A DNA stretch of 23,909 nt from Bruticola sp004554425. GTDB lineage: Bacteria > Vulcanimicrobiota > Xenobia > Xenobiales > Xenobiaceae. The stretch is taken from assembly GCA_958366945.1 (NCBI GenBank), contig CATXCY010000040.1, forward strand, positions 1 to 23,909. Direction: 5' to 3'. Each line of letters begins with the position of its first letter. Within the stretch, counting starts at the first letter, position 1. This document shows positions 1-6,750 of this stretch, one piece after another. The notes under the pieces were generated by a model. The model ran no database searches. It was not told the DNA's origin and was given only the letters and a program-made list of their open reading frames with translations. A program made the position numbers and the translations under genes.

Positions 1-190
1 TTACCACGACTGGGCAGTTACAAGCCCATTACCTTTAGGTGATGGGTAGTTGACAGGTAATTCTGCCTAAACTAACAAAACATTTAATCATTAAAACGGT
101 TTTTTGCTATTCATGTCGAAGTAAGTCAGCGAGGCTTTTAGTGAGCTTTGCTGGTTTTAAGGAAGATATTAATTTTGTAAGGATATTTTA
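1..190. other. Leader region of the nucleoside kinase gene, with a hairpin
   Basis: No coding region is visible. Positions 25-33 and 38-46 form a 9-bp stem (CCCATTACC / GGTGATGGG, one G-U pair) with a TTTA loop. GGCAG (13-17) can pair around it with CTGCC (63-67). A consensus -35 hexamer TTGACA lies at 50-55, but the matching -10 position (about 73-78, TAACAA) is poor. The ribosome-binding site AAGGA (179-183) lies 7 nt before the kinase ATG. The window starts inside this region, so the hairpin could also be the end of an upstream gene or RNA. Confidence 0.35.
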
Positions 191-1858
191 ATGACTGAAG
201 AGTACATAAACATTATCGTCAACAATGAAGTAATGAGCATCGTCCCCAAGACAACTGTGGGCGAAGCGTTGCATGCCGACAAGAACCCAGAAATTATCGG
301 CGGTTTGATAAGCAATGATGTAGTGGGACTCAATACTACACTAAGTGTACCCGTCAATCTTTATCCAGTCTTCCGCAATAGTAGAGAAGGTCGCCAAATC
401 TTTAACCGTACTTGTTCTCTTTTACTGGACTATATTTTAGCTGTTCACTTTAAAAATTACCATTTCCAGGTAGGACAAGCTTTTAACCAAGGTTGCTACT
501 ACGAATTAGTTGGCACAGAAGAAGGCATCTCTGAAGAGGTAGACTTCGTTAAGTTAGCTGAAGAAATTGATAAGGCCGTCGGTGAAGCTATTGTTTCAGA
601 CTTAAAGTTCACCACCAAGATACACAATGTAGAAACGGCCTGCGTCCTTCTCAATGATCGCAGCGGTTCTATGATTCGTCTCTTAGAGACTTGGCCCTAC
701 TCTCAAGTGCCGATAGCCAGTTTAAACCATTTCCATGTAATCCAATACGGTCCCATTGCCCCGTCTACCAGCTATTGCAAAGGCATTCGCATTTCAGCCT
801 ATGAGAAAGGCATCTTCCTCCAGTTTAATAGCAAGCAAGCTACGCCTCCAATGCCTAATTCAAACATGCGTTTATTCTCAGCCTATAGAGAAAACCGCAA
901 TTGGAACAAGATGATTGGTGTGGCTACGGTTGGTGATCTTAATGAAGCAATTTTAAATGGTCGCATCAATGATATTATTCGCATTCAAGAAGGCTTGCAC
1001 GAAAAGAAGATCATTCAAATTGCCGATCAAATTGCCGAGCGCAAGAATAAGTTACGCCTTATTTGTATAGCCGGCCCTTCATCCTCTGGCAAAACGACCT
1101 TCCTTAAACGTCTTTCCGTTCAACTCAGAGTGGCCGGCCTCGATCCTGTTACGATCAGCTTAGACGATTACTATCGCAATATTGAAGATCGTCCCATGGA
1201 TGAGCATGGCAATATCGACTATGAGGCTCTGGAGTGCTTAGATATTCCTTTATTAACAGAGCATTTGCAAATTTTAGCCGATGGCGGCAAAGTTATGGCT
1301 CCACGCTACGACTTTGAAGCCGGAAAGCGAGCTCCAGCTAGTAAATCTATTCCTTTGCAACTCAATGACAATCAGATATTGCTCATTGAAGGCATTCATG
1401 GACTCAATCCAGCTATTGCCGACGCTGTACCGACTAGTGCTCGCTTCCGCATCTTTGTCAGTGCTTTAACTCAGCTCATTATAGACGAGCATACGCGCAT
1501 TCCCACTTCCGATGCTCGTTTGCTGCGTCGTCTCGTGCGTGATCGCCGCTACAGAGGAACATCCGCTGCCGATACTATAGATCGTTGGCCCAGTGTCCGT
1601 CGCGGTGAGCAACGCAACATCTTCCCCTTCCAAGAGAATTGCGACGTTATGTTCAACTCGGCTTTAGTGTACGAAACAGCTGTTTTAAAAACTTTTGCTT
1701 GGCGCTACTTGTTAGAGGTACCTCGCAATTCACCAGCTAGAGTCAGAGCTCAACCGTTGTTGCGCTTCTTGGATTTGTTCGTGCCAATTTTCCCCGACGA
1801 TATTCCTTCTAATTCGCTGTTGCGCGAATTTATCGGTGGTTCTAATTTCGCTTATTAA
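191..1858 (+). CDS. Nucleoside kinase (uridine kinase-like) with TGS-type N-terminal domain
   Basis: A 555-residue P-loop kinase of the phosphoribulokinase/uridine kinase superfamily, in the long form in which the kinase follows domains resembling the TGS and second additional domains of threonyl-tRNA synthetase. Residues about 1-65 look TGS-like. Residues 90-210 include QGCYYELVG and the HFHVIQYGPIAPS segment, typical of this architecture. The kinase part starts near 285: Walker A GPSSSGKTT (295-303), the substrate-loop motif LDDYYRN (324-330) and an arginine-rich lid RLVRDRRYRG (447-456). By family it should phosphorylate a nucleoside (uridine/cytidine type) with NTP in the cytoplasm. The substrate is not provable from sequence. 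The start has AAGGA 7 nt upstream, and the length is normal for this family. It is monocistronic, with its own terminator at 1926-1961. Convergent with the pilT operon. Confidence 0.88.
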   Translation: MTEEYINIIVNNEVMSIVPKTTVGEALHADKNPEIIGGLISNDVVGLNTTLSVPVNLYPVFRNSREGRQIFNRTCSLLLDYILAVHFKNYHFQVGQAFNQGCYYELVGTEEGISEEVDFVKLAEEIDKAVGEAIVSDLKFTTKIHNVETACVLLNDRSGSMIRLLETWPYSQVPIASLNHFHVIQYGPIAPSTSYCKGIRISAYEKGIFLQFNSKQATPPMPNSNMRLFSAYRENRNWNKMIGVATVGDLNEAILNGRINDIIRIQEGLHEKKIIQIADQIAERKNKLRLICIAGPSSSGKTTFLKRLSVQLRVAGLDPVTISLDDYYRNIEDRPMDEHGNIDYEALECLDIPLLTEHLQILADGGKVMAPRYDFEAGKRAPASKSIPLQLNDNQILLIEGIHGLNPAIADAVPTSARFRIFVSALTQLIIDEHTRIPTSDARLLRRLVRDRRYRGTSAADTIDRWPSVRRGEQRNIFPFQENCDVMFNSALVYETAVLKTFAWRYLLEVPRNSPARVRAQPLLRFLDLFVPIFPDDIPSNSLLREFIGGSNFAY

Positions 1859-1925
1859 GTCTATAGACAACGTATTCGATATAGGTATTTTCTATAATAA
1901 ATGTCTATATCAATAACTTTATAGA

Positions 1926-1961
1926 AACGTCGATTTCTTAAATGAAGTCGATGTTTTTTTT
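1926..1961 (+). terminator. Rho-independent terminator of the nucleoside kinase gene
   Basis: AACGTCGATTTC pairs with GAAGTCGATGTT (12 bp, two G-U pairs, loop TTAAAT) and runs directly into eight T residues on the + strand. Confidence 0.8.
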
Positions 1962-1967
1962 AGTGCA

Positions 1968-2013
1968 TAAAAAGAAAGGCGCTTTTTCCAAAGTTTTGGA
2001 AAAAGCGCCTTTC
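1968..2013 (-). terminator. Rho-independent terminator of the pilT operon (long stem)
   Basis: A near-perfect inverted repeat at 1974-2013: GAAAGGCGC at the left, GCGCCTTTC at the right, with a TTTTTCCAAA / TTTTGGAAAAA core. It is followed on the - strand by a five-T run (1969-1973). The + strand lacks a strong T run, so it mainly serves the pilT genes. It sits 8 nt beyond the kinase terminator, so convergent transcripts are separated by two hairpins. Confidence 0.8.
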
Positions 2014-2041
2014 CTTTATCAATATATATCAGTATACCAAA

Positions 2042-3157
2042 CTACATTTCTTCTTCCGGTAAGGTAGAAGCAGCAGCGTCCTCTTCAGGATCGACCAAAC
2101 CAGCACGACTCAATACACCACGGTCAATACAATGATCAAAAGCCGTCTTAGTATCAATCCAGCCGCTCTTACAAAGTTCAATTAAGTGGCTATCCATCGA
2201 TTGCATACCTTCCTCAGCTCCCATATGGATAAAGGAAGGAATCATCGCTGATTTAGCTTCACGAATCAAACCGGCAATACCGAAGTTGACCAACATAACT
2301 TCTTGCACAGCGACACGTCCTTTACGGTCGCGAGTACGCAACAACTGTTGAGCAATTACAGCTTTAAGAGACTGAGAAAGCATCTGACGAATCTGTTCCT
2401 GTTCTTCGGCAGGGAATACATCAATAATACGATCTACAGTACGGGCGGCTGAGTTGGTGTGCAAAGTACCAAACACTAAGTGGCCAGTTTCAGCAGCTCG
2501 AATGGCTTCGGAAATAGTTTCCAAGTCACGCATCTCTCCCAGCAGAATGATATCGGGAGATTCACGCAAAGAAGCACGTAAAGCTTGGTTGAAGCTCCTA
2601 GCATGAGTACCGATTTCGCGTTGCTGAATCATTGATTTATCGGATTTGTGTACAAATTCGATAGGGTCTTCGATAGTAATAATATGTTTACGTCTGGTAC
2701 GGTTAATATGGTTGACGATAGCTGCCAAAGTAGTCGATTTTCCGGAACCAGTAGGGCCAGTTACTACCACCAAACCTTTATCGAAACGAGCGATATTATT
2801 GACGATAGGAGGCAAATTCAAATCATCAAAAGTAGGAATACGGTTAGGAATAATACGGAAAACTCCACCCATACCGCGACTTTGCAGCAAGAAGTTGACA
2901 CGGAATCGGGCCATGCCTTCAACTTCATAAGAGAAGTCTACGCTACCTGTATCGAGGAACTCTTGGGAAAGACGTTCTGACAGAATCGGCAAAAGAATAT
3001 CTTCAGTTTGCGTACTCTCCAAAGGAGGCTCTTCTAAAAATTTTATATCGCCATTGATACGTACTGCAGGCGGAGCGCCGGCTTCAAGGTGAAGGTCGGA
3101 GCCACCGTAATCGAGTACGACTTGCAAATAACTTTCAAGAATTGGGCTAGCACTCAT
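2042..3157 (-). CDS. PilT-family type IV pilus retraction ATPase (second paralogue)
   Basis: A 371-residue hexameric secretion ATPase of the PilT/PilU subfamily, acting at the cytoplasmic base of the type IV pilus to depolymerise pilin. Visible motifs: the N-terminal SDLHLEAGAPPAVRING segment typical of PilT, Walker A GPTGSGKST (134-142), TIEDPIEFVH (Asp box), GEMRDLET (Walker B region) and TGHLVFGTLHT (His box). The PilT-type C-terminal motif is GLIREAK, where the first paralogue has TLIREAK. The acidic tail (about 355-371, DPEEDAAASTLPEEEM) is absent from the first paralogue. Its ATG follows the stop of the upstream pilT with one intervening base (TAA-G-ATG), so translation is likely coupled. 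A GGAG lies 14 nt upstream, inside the first gene. The tandem arrangement recalls the pilT-pilU pair, and this copy could be the accessory PilU-like one, but I cannot decide that from sequence. Confidence 0.92.
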   Translation of the reverse strand: MSASPILESYLQVVLDYGGSDLHLEAGAPPAVRINGDIKFLEEPPLESTQTEDILLPILSERLSQEFLDTGSVDFSYEVEGMARFRVNFLLQSRGMGGVFRIIPNRIPTFDDLNLPPIVNNIARFDKGLVVVTGPTGSGKSTTLAAIVNHINRTRRKHIITIEDPIEFVHKSDKSMIQQREIGTHARSFNQALRASLRESPDIILLGEMRDLETISEAIRAAETGHLVFGTLHTNSAARTVDRIIDVFPAEEQEQIRQMLSQSLKAVIAQQLLRTRDRKGRVAVQEVMLVNFGIAGLIREAKSAMIPSFIHMGAEEGMQSMDSHLIELCKSGWIDTKTAFDHCIDRGVLSRAGLVDPEEDAAASTLPEEEM

Positions 3158-3158
3158 C

Positions 3159-4241
3159 TTATTCTAAGTAGCTCCTTATCGCATTTACAAAAGTATTCTT
3201 GTCAATAGCACGATCCAAAGCTTCGTGAGGATCGATCTGGTGGCTCTCTACCAATTCCAAGAGAGAGTTATCCATCAAGCGCATGCCTTGTTTGGCTCCT
3301 GTCTGGATAGCAGAGTTGACTTGGTGAAGTTTGGCTTCGCGAATAAGTGTACTGATAGCGCTGTTGCATATCATCAGCTCGGTAGCCACCACACGACTGT
3401 TTCCGTCAATACGAGGAATAAGTTGCTGTGAAAGTACACCGCGCAACGATTCTGCTAACATAACTCGAACCTGAGATTGACGAGAAGGCGGGAAAACGTT
3501 AACCGCACGGTTGATAGTTTGGGCAGCAGATAAAGTATGCAAAGTACCCAACACCAAGTGGCCGGTTTCAGCTGCGGTAATAGCCAACTGGATGGTATCC
3601 AAGTCACGCAACTCACCTACCAAAATTACGTCAGGGTCTTCACGCAAAGCCGAACGAAGAGCGGAACTGAAGGACTCTACGTGCGTACCGACCTGTCGCT
3701 GAATAACCATGCACTTATTGACAGGATAAACAAATTCGATAGGATCTTCGATGGTAATTACGTGCAACGGACGTGTATTGTTAATATGGTTTACCAAAGA
3801 AGCCAACGTGGTAGTTTTACCAGAACCGGTAGGGCCAGTTACCAAGACTAAGCCTTGATGGAAATCGATAAGCTTCATAACTTCTTTGGGAAGCAAAAGC
3901 TCATTAGGCGTAGGAATTTGTACGGGAATAGTACGTAATACGATACTTAAACCGTAGCGCTGATAAAAAGCGCAACCACGGAAACGGCGAACGCCAAAAC
4001 CTGGTAAACGAGCCTCATAGGCGTAGTCAATGTCCTGTTCTTCTTCTAAACGCTCAAAGTCAGCCTCACTAACGAAACGGCGAACAATACTTTCAACCTC
4101 TTGAGGGGTGCTTTCCGGCATATCGAGCGGCTGAAGCAAACCATTTACTCGCAAGGTGGGAGCATGACCAGAAGTAATAAACAAGTCGGAGCCATTCTTG
4201 GTAAGCAGCTCCAGCAGCATTCCATCAATGTTTATCCCCAA
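3159..4241 (-). CDS. pilT: PilT-family type IV pilus twitching motility ATPase (first paralogue)
   Basis: A 360-residue PilT-type retraction ATPase. Residues 1-100 carry the PAS-like N domain (GSDLFITSGHAPTLRVNG). The RecA-like domain has Walker A GPTGSGKTT (136-144), TIEDPIEFVYP (163-173), Walker B region DPDVILVGELRDLDT, His box TGHLVLGTLHT, and the C-terminal STLIREAKLHQVNSAIQTG, close to the PilT consensus. The start is a TTG: the Shine-Dalgarno GGAGG lies 6 nt upstream, and the next ATG (residue 8) would lose it and begin too late. First gene of a two-gene operon. No pilB, pilC or pilin gene is in the window. The leader contains an attenuator-like hairpin at 4262-4305. Confidence 0.93.
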   Translation of the reverse strand: MGINIDGMLLELLTKNGSDLFITSGHAPTLRVNGLLQPLDMPESTPQEVESIVRRFVSEADFERLEEEQDIDYAYEARLPGFGVRRFRGCAFYQRYGLSIVLRTIPVQIPTPNELLLPKEVMKLIDFHQGLVLVTGPTGSGKTTTLASLVNHINNTRPLHVITIEDPIEFVYPVNKCMVIQRQVGTHVESFSSALRSALREDPDVILVGELRDLDTIQLAITAAETGHLVLGTLHTLSAAQTINRAVNVFPPSRQSQVRVMLAESLRGVLSQQLIPRIDGNSRVVATELMICNSAISTLIREAKLHQVNSAIQTGAKQGMRLMDNSLLELVESHQIDPHEALDRAIDKNTFVNAIRSYLE

Positions 4242-4261
4242 CTGAATCCTCCAAACTAAAA

Positions 4262-4305
4262 GCGCCTAAAATTAGCTCAGGATAGCCCAAAACTAAAACA
4301 GGCGC
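4262..4305 (-). promoter_or_regulatory. Attenuator-like hairpin in the pilT leader
   Basis: GCGCCT (4262-4267) and AGGCGC (4300-4305) are exact inverted repeats. TTAG/CTAA can pair inside them. Read on the - strand, the stem is followed by TTTT and then, within about 15 nt, by the GGAGG of the first pilT. It could be a weak intrinsic terminator for an upstream - strand RNA or a leader element controlling pilT. The T run is short, so confidence is modest. Confidence 0.4.
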
Positions 4306-4368
4306 ACAATGAAACTTTTGGCATTCCTCGGCCCTAAGAACTGAGGATTTTCAGGAAATAAAAAGCGT

Positions 4369-4448
4369 TTGTAGGCTGTCATTATTTCCCAAGGAACATG
4401 CCCGGAGTCCCTTGTCCACATCTTCGTAGGTGAAGCTTGAGCCTATAA
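4369..4448. ncRNA. Candidate structured RNA element between pilT and the PRC-like gene
   Basis: A closed multi-branch fold can be drawn by hand. An outer 9-bp stem (TTGTAGGCT 4369-4377 with AGCCTATAA 4440-4448, one G-U pair) encloses an 8-bp hairpin (CAAGGAAC 4390-4397 / GTCCCTTG 4407-4414, one G-U pair on this strand, 9-nt loop ATGCCCGGA) and a small CTTC/GAAG hairpin (4422-4435). Strand is undecided: on the - strand it is followed by CGCTTTTTATTT and lies in the pilT leader. I do not recognise it as any known riboswitch, SRP RNA or tmRNA. A 6S-like RNA was considered but not supported. Confidence 0.3.
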
Positions 4449-4608
4449 CCTTATATGAGCATACACAAATCGAGAGCTCAGTAAAGAATTATTGGAGCTG
4501 CACCTTAAAAACAAATTACACAGCGTCGGAAAATTTAGTCTTTCCTTGAGCCCCGATTTCAGCAGGGAGGAAAGAGTAAAGAACCGAACACCCCTGAGCA
4601 ACTTCGAC

Positions 4609-4638
4609 TTGCTCTTCAAAAGGCCTTCCTTGTATAGT
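4609..4638 (+). promoter_or_regulatory. Possible sigma70-type promoter for the PRC-like gene cluster
   Basis: TTGCTC (4609-4614), an 18-nt spacer, then TATAGT (4633-4638; 5 of 6 match to the -10 consensus). It would give a leader of about 150 nt before the ATG at 4798. The -35 is weak. Confidence 0.35.
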
Positions 4639-4797
4639 GTAGAATGGAAAGGGCGAAACTGAAGGTCTGATGCATTTTTGTACCGGTATAAGAGGCAAGC
4701 CATACAAGAAAAAAACGCCTTCAATAAAGGATTTGCCTTTGTCAAATGCATAAATTCTTATTTTTGTGTAAACATCTACGAAAGGAATATTTTTATT

Positions 4798-5196
4798 ATG
4801 TCTTTAGAATTGAATGCCCAAGATTTACAAATGGGTTCTTCTGTATATAGCAAAAGCAATGAAAAAGTCGGAACTCTCCGTTTTGCCATGTCGATCCCTA
4901 CTCCGCCTTACCAAATTTCACAACTTTTGATAGATCGTGTCGACGGAGTTGAGGGAGGCCTTTTAGTAAATATAGACTTAGTAGAGTCGGTAAGTAACAA
5001 TTCTATCCATCTTAATATCAGCAATGACGAATTTTTTGAGTTACCACCTTTTGTTGAAGCCCAATGGTTTTCCATTCACCCTCCTGTAGCCCGCGATCAC
5101 CGTACTTTAAGCAAAACAAGAACTCCTCGCCGCCAAGATCGCGGAGATCGCCGTTCACGCTATCAGCCTCGTCCTCAAAACAGAAACGTAATGTAA
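4798..5196 (+). CDS. PRC-barrel-like small protein with a basic C-terminal tail
   Basis: 132 residues. Residues about 8-85 read like a PRC-barrel/DUF2171-type fold: MGSSVYSKSNEKVGTLRF, then alternating hydrophobic strands, LVNIDLVESV and IHLNISNDEFFELPPF. Such domains occur in the ribosome-maturation factor RimM, photoreaction-centre subunits and stress proteins, and usually bind partners rather than catalyse. Residues about 105-130 form an Arg-rich tail (RTPRRQDRGDRRSRYQPRP), which suggests nucleic acid or acidic-surface binding. The frame is open upstream to 4678, but the ATG at 4798 matches the start of the domain and has AAGGA 11 nt upstream. It is the first of a tightly packed series of small + strand genes; the next begins almost at its stop. 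Specific function unknown. Confidence 0.6.
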   Translation: MSLELNAQDLQMGSSVYSKSNEKVGTLRFAMSIPTPPYQISQLLIDRVDGVEGGLLVNIDLVESVSNNSIHLNISNDEFFELPPFVEAQWFSIHPPVARDHRTLSKTRTPRRQDRGDRRSRYQPRPQNRNVM

Positions 5197-5214
5197 TTGG
5201 AGACACTACTTACC

Positions 5215-5835
5215 GTGGATTCATTTGCTGTCAAAGCTTATTTAGCCGATTTGGAACGGGCTCGTTTGCAAGTAGAAGATCGTTTGATCCATTTACCGGA
5301 GACAAGCTATATCCTAACTCAGTTTGAATATGGTTTATCTGTAAATATACGAGATTATTTGCATGCCATACCTATTGTATCTTCACTGATACGCAGTTTA
5401 GTGTATTCCCCACGTACTAACGAGACAATAAACCAACGCTGTATGCGAGCAGGCTTTTCCTGTCCGTTCGATCCGGAAAGAATAGGGAAAGCCCTCACTA
5501 TTTTCGCTTTTGCCTACATTTATAAAAAATGTGCCAAAGAGACTAATTCTGCTGATTTTGCCAAGCAATTTTCCACAGTTATGTGTTTAAGCACTTACGA
5601 CTATACCTCATTAAAGGAAGTTGATTGGGCTGTAAAAGTTTTAGCCGAAAGCAAAAAAAGCGGTTTAGATAATTGGTTAGCTCCGGCTATGCTACTTACG
5701 ATCCAACTTACAGGCTTTGAATCGAATGAGAAAGCCAGAGCTCTAGCCGGTTTCGTAGAACAATTTGAAGTGTATGTAGGCGAAGTTTGGGAAGCAGCTA
5801 AAAAAAATCAGGTTCTTATGGACTTTCCTTGGTAG
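5215..5835 (+). CDS. Hypothetical mainly helical protein (206-212 residues)
   Basis: I do not recognise a family. The predicted protein is soluble and looks mostly alpha-helical, with no signal peptide, metal site or P-loop. Segments such as AVKAYLADLERARLQVEDRL and the C-terminal EKARALAGFVEQFEVYVGEVW suggest amphipathic helices. Start choice is uncertain. The TTG at 5197, directly after the preceding TAA, has no Shine-Dalgarno. The GTG at 5215 has GGAG 12 nt upstream, so I prefer it. The gene sits between the PRC-like and the two-helix membrane protein with almost no spacing, so the three are probably co-transcribed and may act together. Confidence 0.6.
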   Translation: MDSFAVKAYLADLERARLQVEDRLIHLPETSYILTQFEYGLSVNIRDYLHAIPIVSSLIRSLVYSPRTNETINQRCMRAGFSCPFDPERIGKALTIFAFAYIYKKCAKETNSADFAKQFSTVMCLSTYDYTSLKEVDWAVKVLAESKKSGLDNWLAPAMLLTIQLTGFESNEKARALAGFVEQFEVYVGEVWEAAKKNQVLMDFPW

Positions 5836-5840
5836 TTTAT

Positions 5841-6089
5841 ATGTTCTTTAACCTTATTTTGCTAACGTTGGGAGCGTTGTCAGTTGGACTAGGCTATCTC
5901 TTAAGTCGCTACGCCGCAGCGCATTGGGAATTTTGCAAAAATGATCCCTACTCAAATGTGGACGGCTCTTGGCTATGTTTCTTGCAATTGCTTCCGCGCT
6001 TTCCCCTATTTTTCGGCTATTTTTGCTGGGCAGTTGCCTTAATTGTCGACTTATATTGTTTGTCAACATATTTATTGACCGAGCCGTAA
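5841..6089 (+). CDS. Small two-helix membrane protein
   Basis: 82 residues with two hydrophobic stretches, about residues 2-22 (FFNLILLTLGALSVGLGYLL) and 54-74 (PLFFGYFCWAVALIVDLYCL). Between them is a short polar loop with aromatic residues (AAHWEFCKNDPYSNVDGSW). The ATG lies 5 nt after the stop of the preceding gene, consistent with coupling. A TTG at 5829, overlapping that stop, is an alternative. No strong ribosome-binding site is visible. No family recognised. It could anchor the two soluble proteins encoded just upstream, which is inference. Confidence 0.5.
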   Translation: MFFNLILLTLGALSVGLGYLLSRYAAAHWEFCKNDPYSNVDGSWLCFLQLLPRFPLFFGYFCWAVALIVDLYCLSTYLLTEP

Positions 6090-6134
6090 AAGCAAGCTGC
6101 CAATAAATCAACTTGAGGAGAAAATTTACTTTAC

Positions 6135-6566
6135 ATGCTAAGTATAGAATACGCTTGGCACAAGCTGAACTGTGCTCAAAATGAAGCTCTCATAATCGTT
6201 GCCGATACTAACGAGGGCCCTGAATTTTGCCATTTAGCCGCTCAAGTAGTCGATACAAATAATGGCATTATAGTATATGTAGACGATGATTTAACCAGAC
6301 GTCAAAAAGCGATCAACTGTTGTGCCGACTTAAAAGTTGGCACTTTGGAACAATTATACGATTTGAAAGCCTCTTTTACCGAAGGTTACGGTTTTACAAA
6401 GGCTGTCGTTGTCTCTGATTGTTTATCTACATGTATTACTCAAGTTGTAGATGTTTTAGCTAAAGGCTCGGTACTTATGTTGCGCTCTCAAGATCAGACT
6501 CCGCCTGTGCTTGATTTTTCCACGAGCCGTCTCCATTACGATCAACTGACACTTATGGCCGGGTAG
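6135..6566 (+). CDS. Isolated coenzyme-domain-like fragment of a medium-chain dehydrogenase
   Basis: 143 residues that align by eye only with the nucleotide-binding half of zinc-type medium-chain dehydrogenases, including the complete enzyme encoded next (roughly its residues 170-290). Matching blocks are ALIIVAD, IIVYVDDDLTRRQKAINCCAD (Asp after strand 2, then Arg), AVVVSDCLSTCITQVVDVLAKGSVLML and RLHYDQLTLMAG, where the usual protein reads HY-x-ELTLxG and continues. It stops exactly there. The catalytic domain is absent upstream, and the Gly-rich GxGxxG is replaced by ADTNEGPE, so normal NAD binding is doubtful. GAGGAG lies 14 nt before the ATG. It may be a decayed paralogue remnant or a domesticated stand-alone domain. 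Confidence 0.55.
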   Translation: MLSIEYAWHKLNCAQNEALIIVADTNEGPEFCHLAAQVVDTNNGIIVYVDDDLTRRQKAINCCADLKVGTLEQLYDLKASFTEGYGFTKAVVVSDCLSTCITQVVDVLAKGSVLMLRSQDQTPPVLDFSTSRLHYDQLTLMAG

Positions 6567-6617
6567 AATTGACAATACCAGTTAAGTGTGAGTCTTTTTT
6601 AATTGAGTATTTCCTGC

Positions 6618-6646
6618 TTGCGTGAACTTTTTTTCTGTGCCATAAT
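6618..6646 (+). promoter_or_regulatory. Probable promoter of the dehydrogenase gene
   Basis: TTGCGT (6618-6623), a 17-nt spacer and CATAAT (6641-6646; 5 of 6 to consensus). The transcript would start near 6653, about 98 nt before the ATG at 6751. Confidence 0.4.
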
Positions 6647-6750
6647 GCGGCGAAGAAAATACCGAAAATAATGCAGTTATAAAAGATAGCAGCTTTGTCC
6701 GCTTTGTCGCTTCGTTCGGTAAGAAAACGGCCAAAGCTCAGGAGCAAAAA

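Larger units (their letters stand above)
4242..4797. other. Intergenic region between divergent pilT and PRC-like genes
   Basis: 556 nt without a convincing gene. It holds the pilT leader hairpin (4262-4305), the structured element (4369-4448), a small CCTC/GAGG hairpin (4326-4346), and a possible + strand promoter at 4609-4638. The reading frames that cross it are rich in Ser, Leu and Lys, lack ribosome-binding sites and look spurious. Confidence 0.6.

Noticed and set aside
4369..4448. 6S RNA, SRP RNA, tmRNA or c-di-GMP riboswitch
   Set aside because: None of the diagnostic motifs (for example GGAAGGAAGCAGCC for SRP RNA or the GEMM CACGCA/GGGCAAACC blocks) is present; kept only as an unclassified element.
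4443..4751. A 102-codon - strand frame between pilT and the PRC-like gene
   Set aside because: Ser/Leu/Lys-rich composition without motifs or a Shine-Dalgarno site; it overlaps the structured RNA region.
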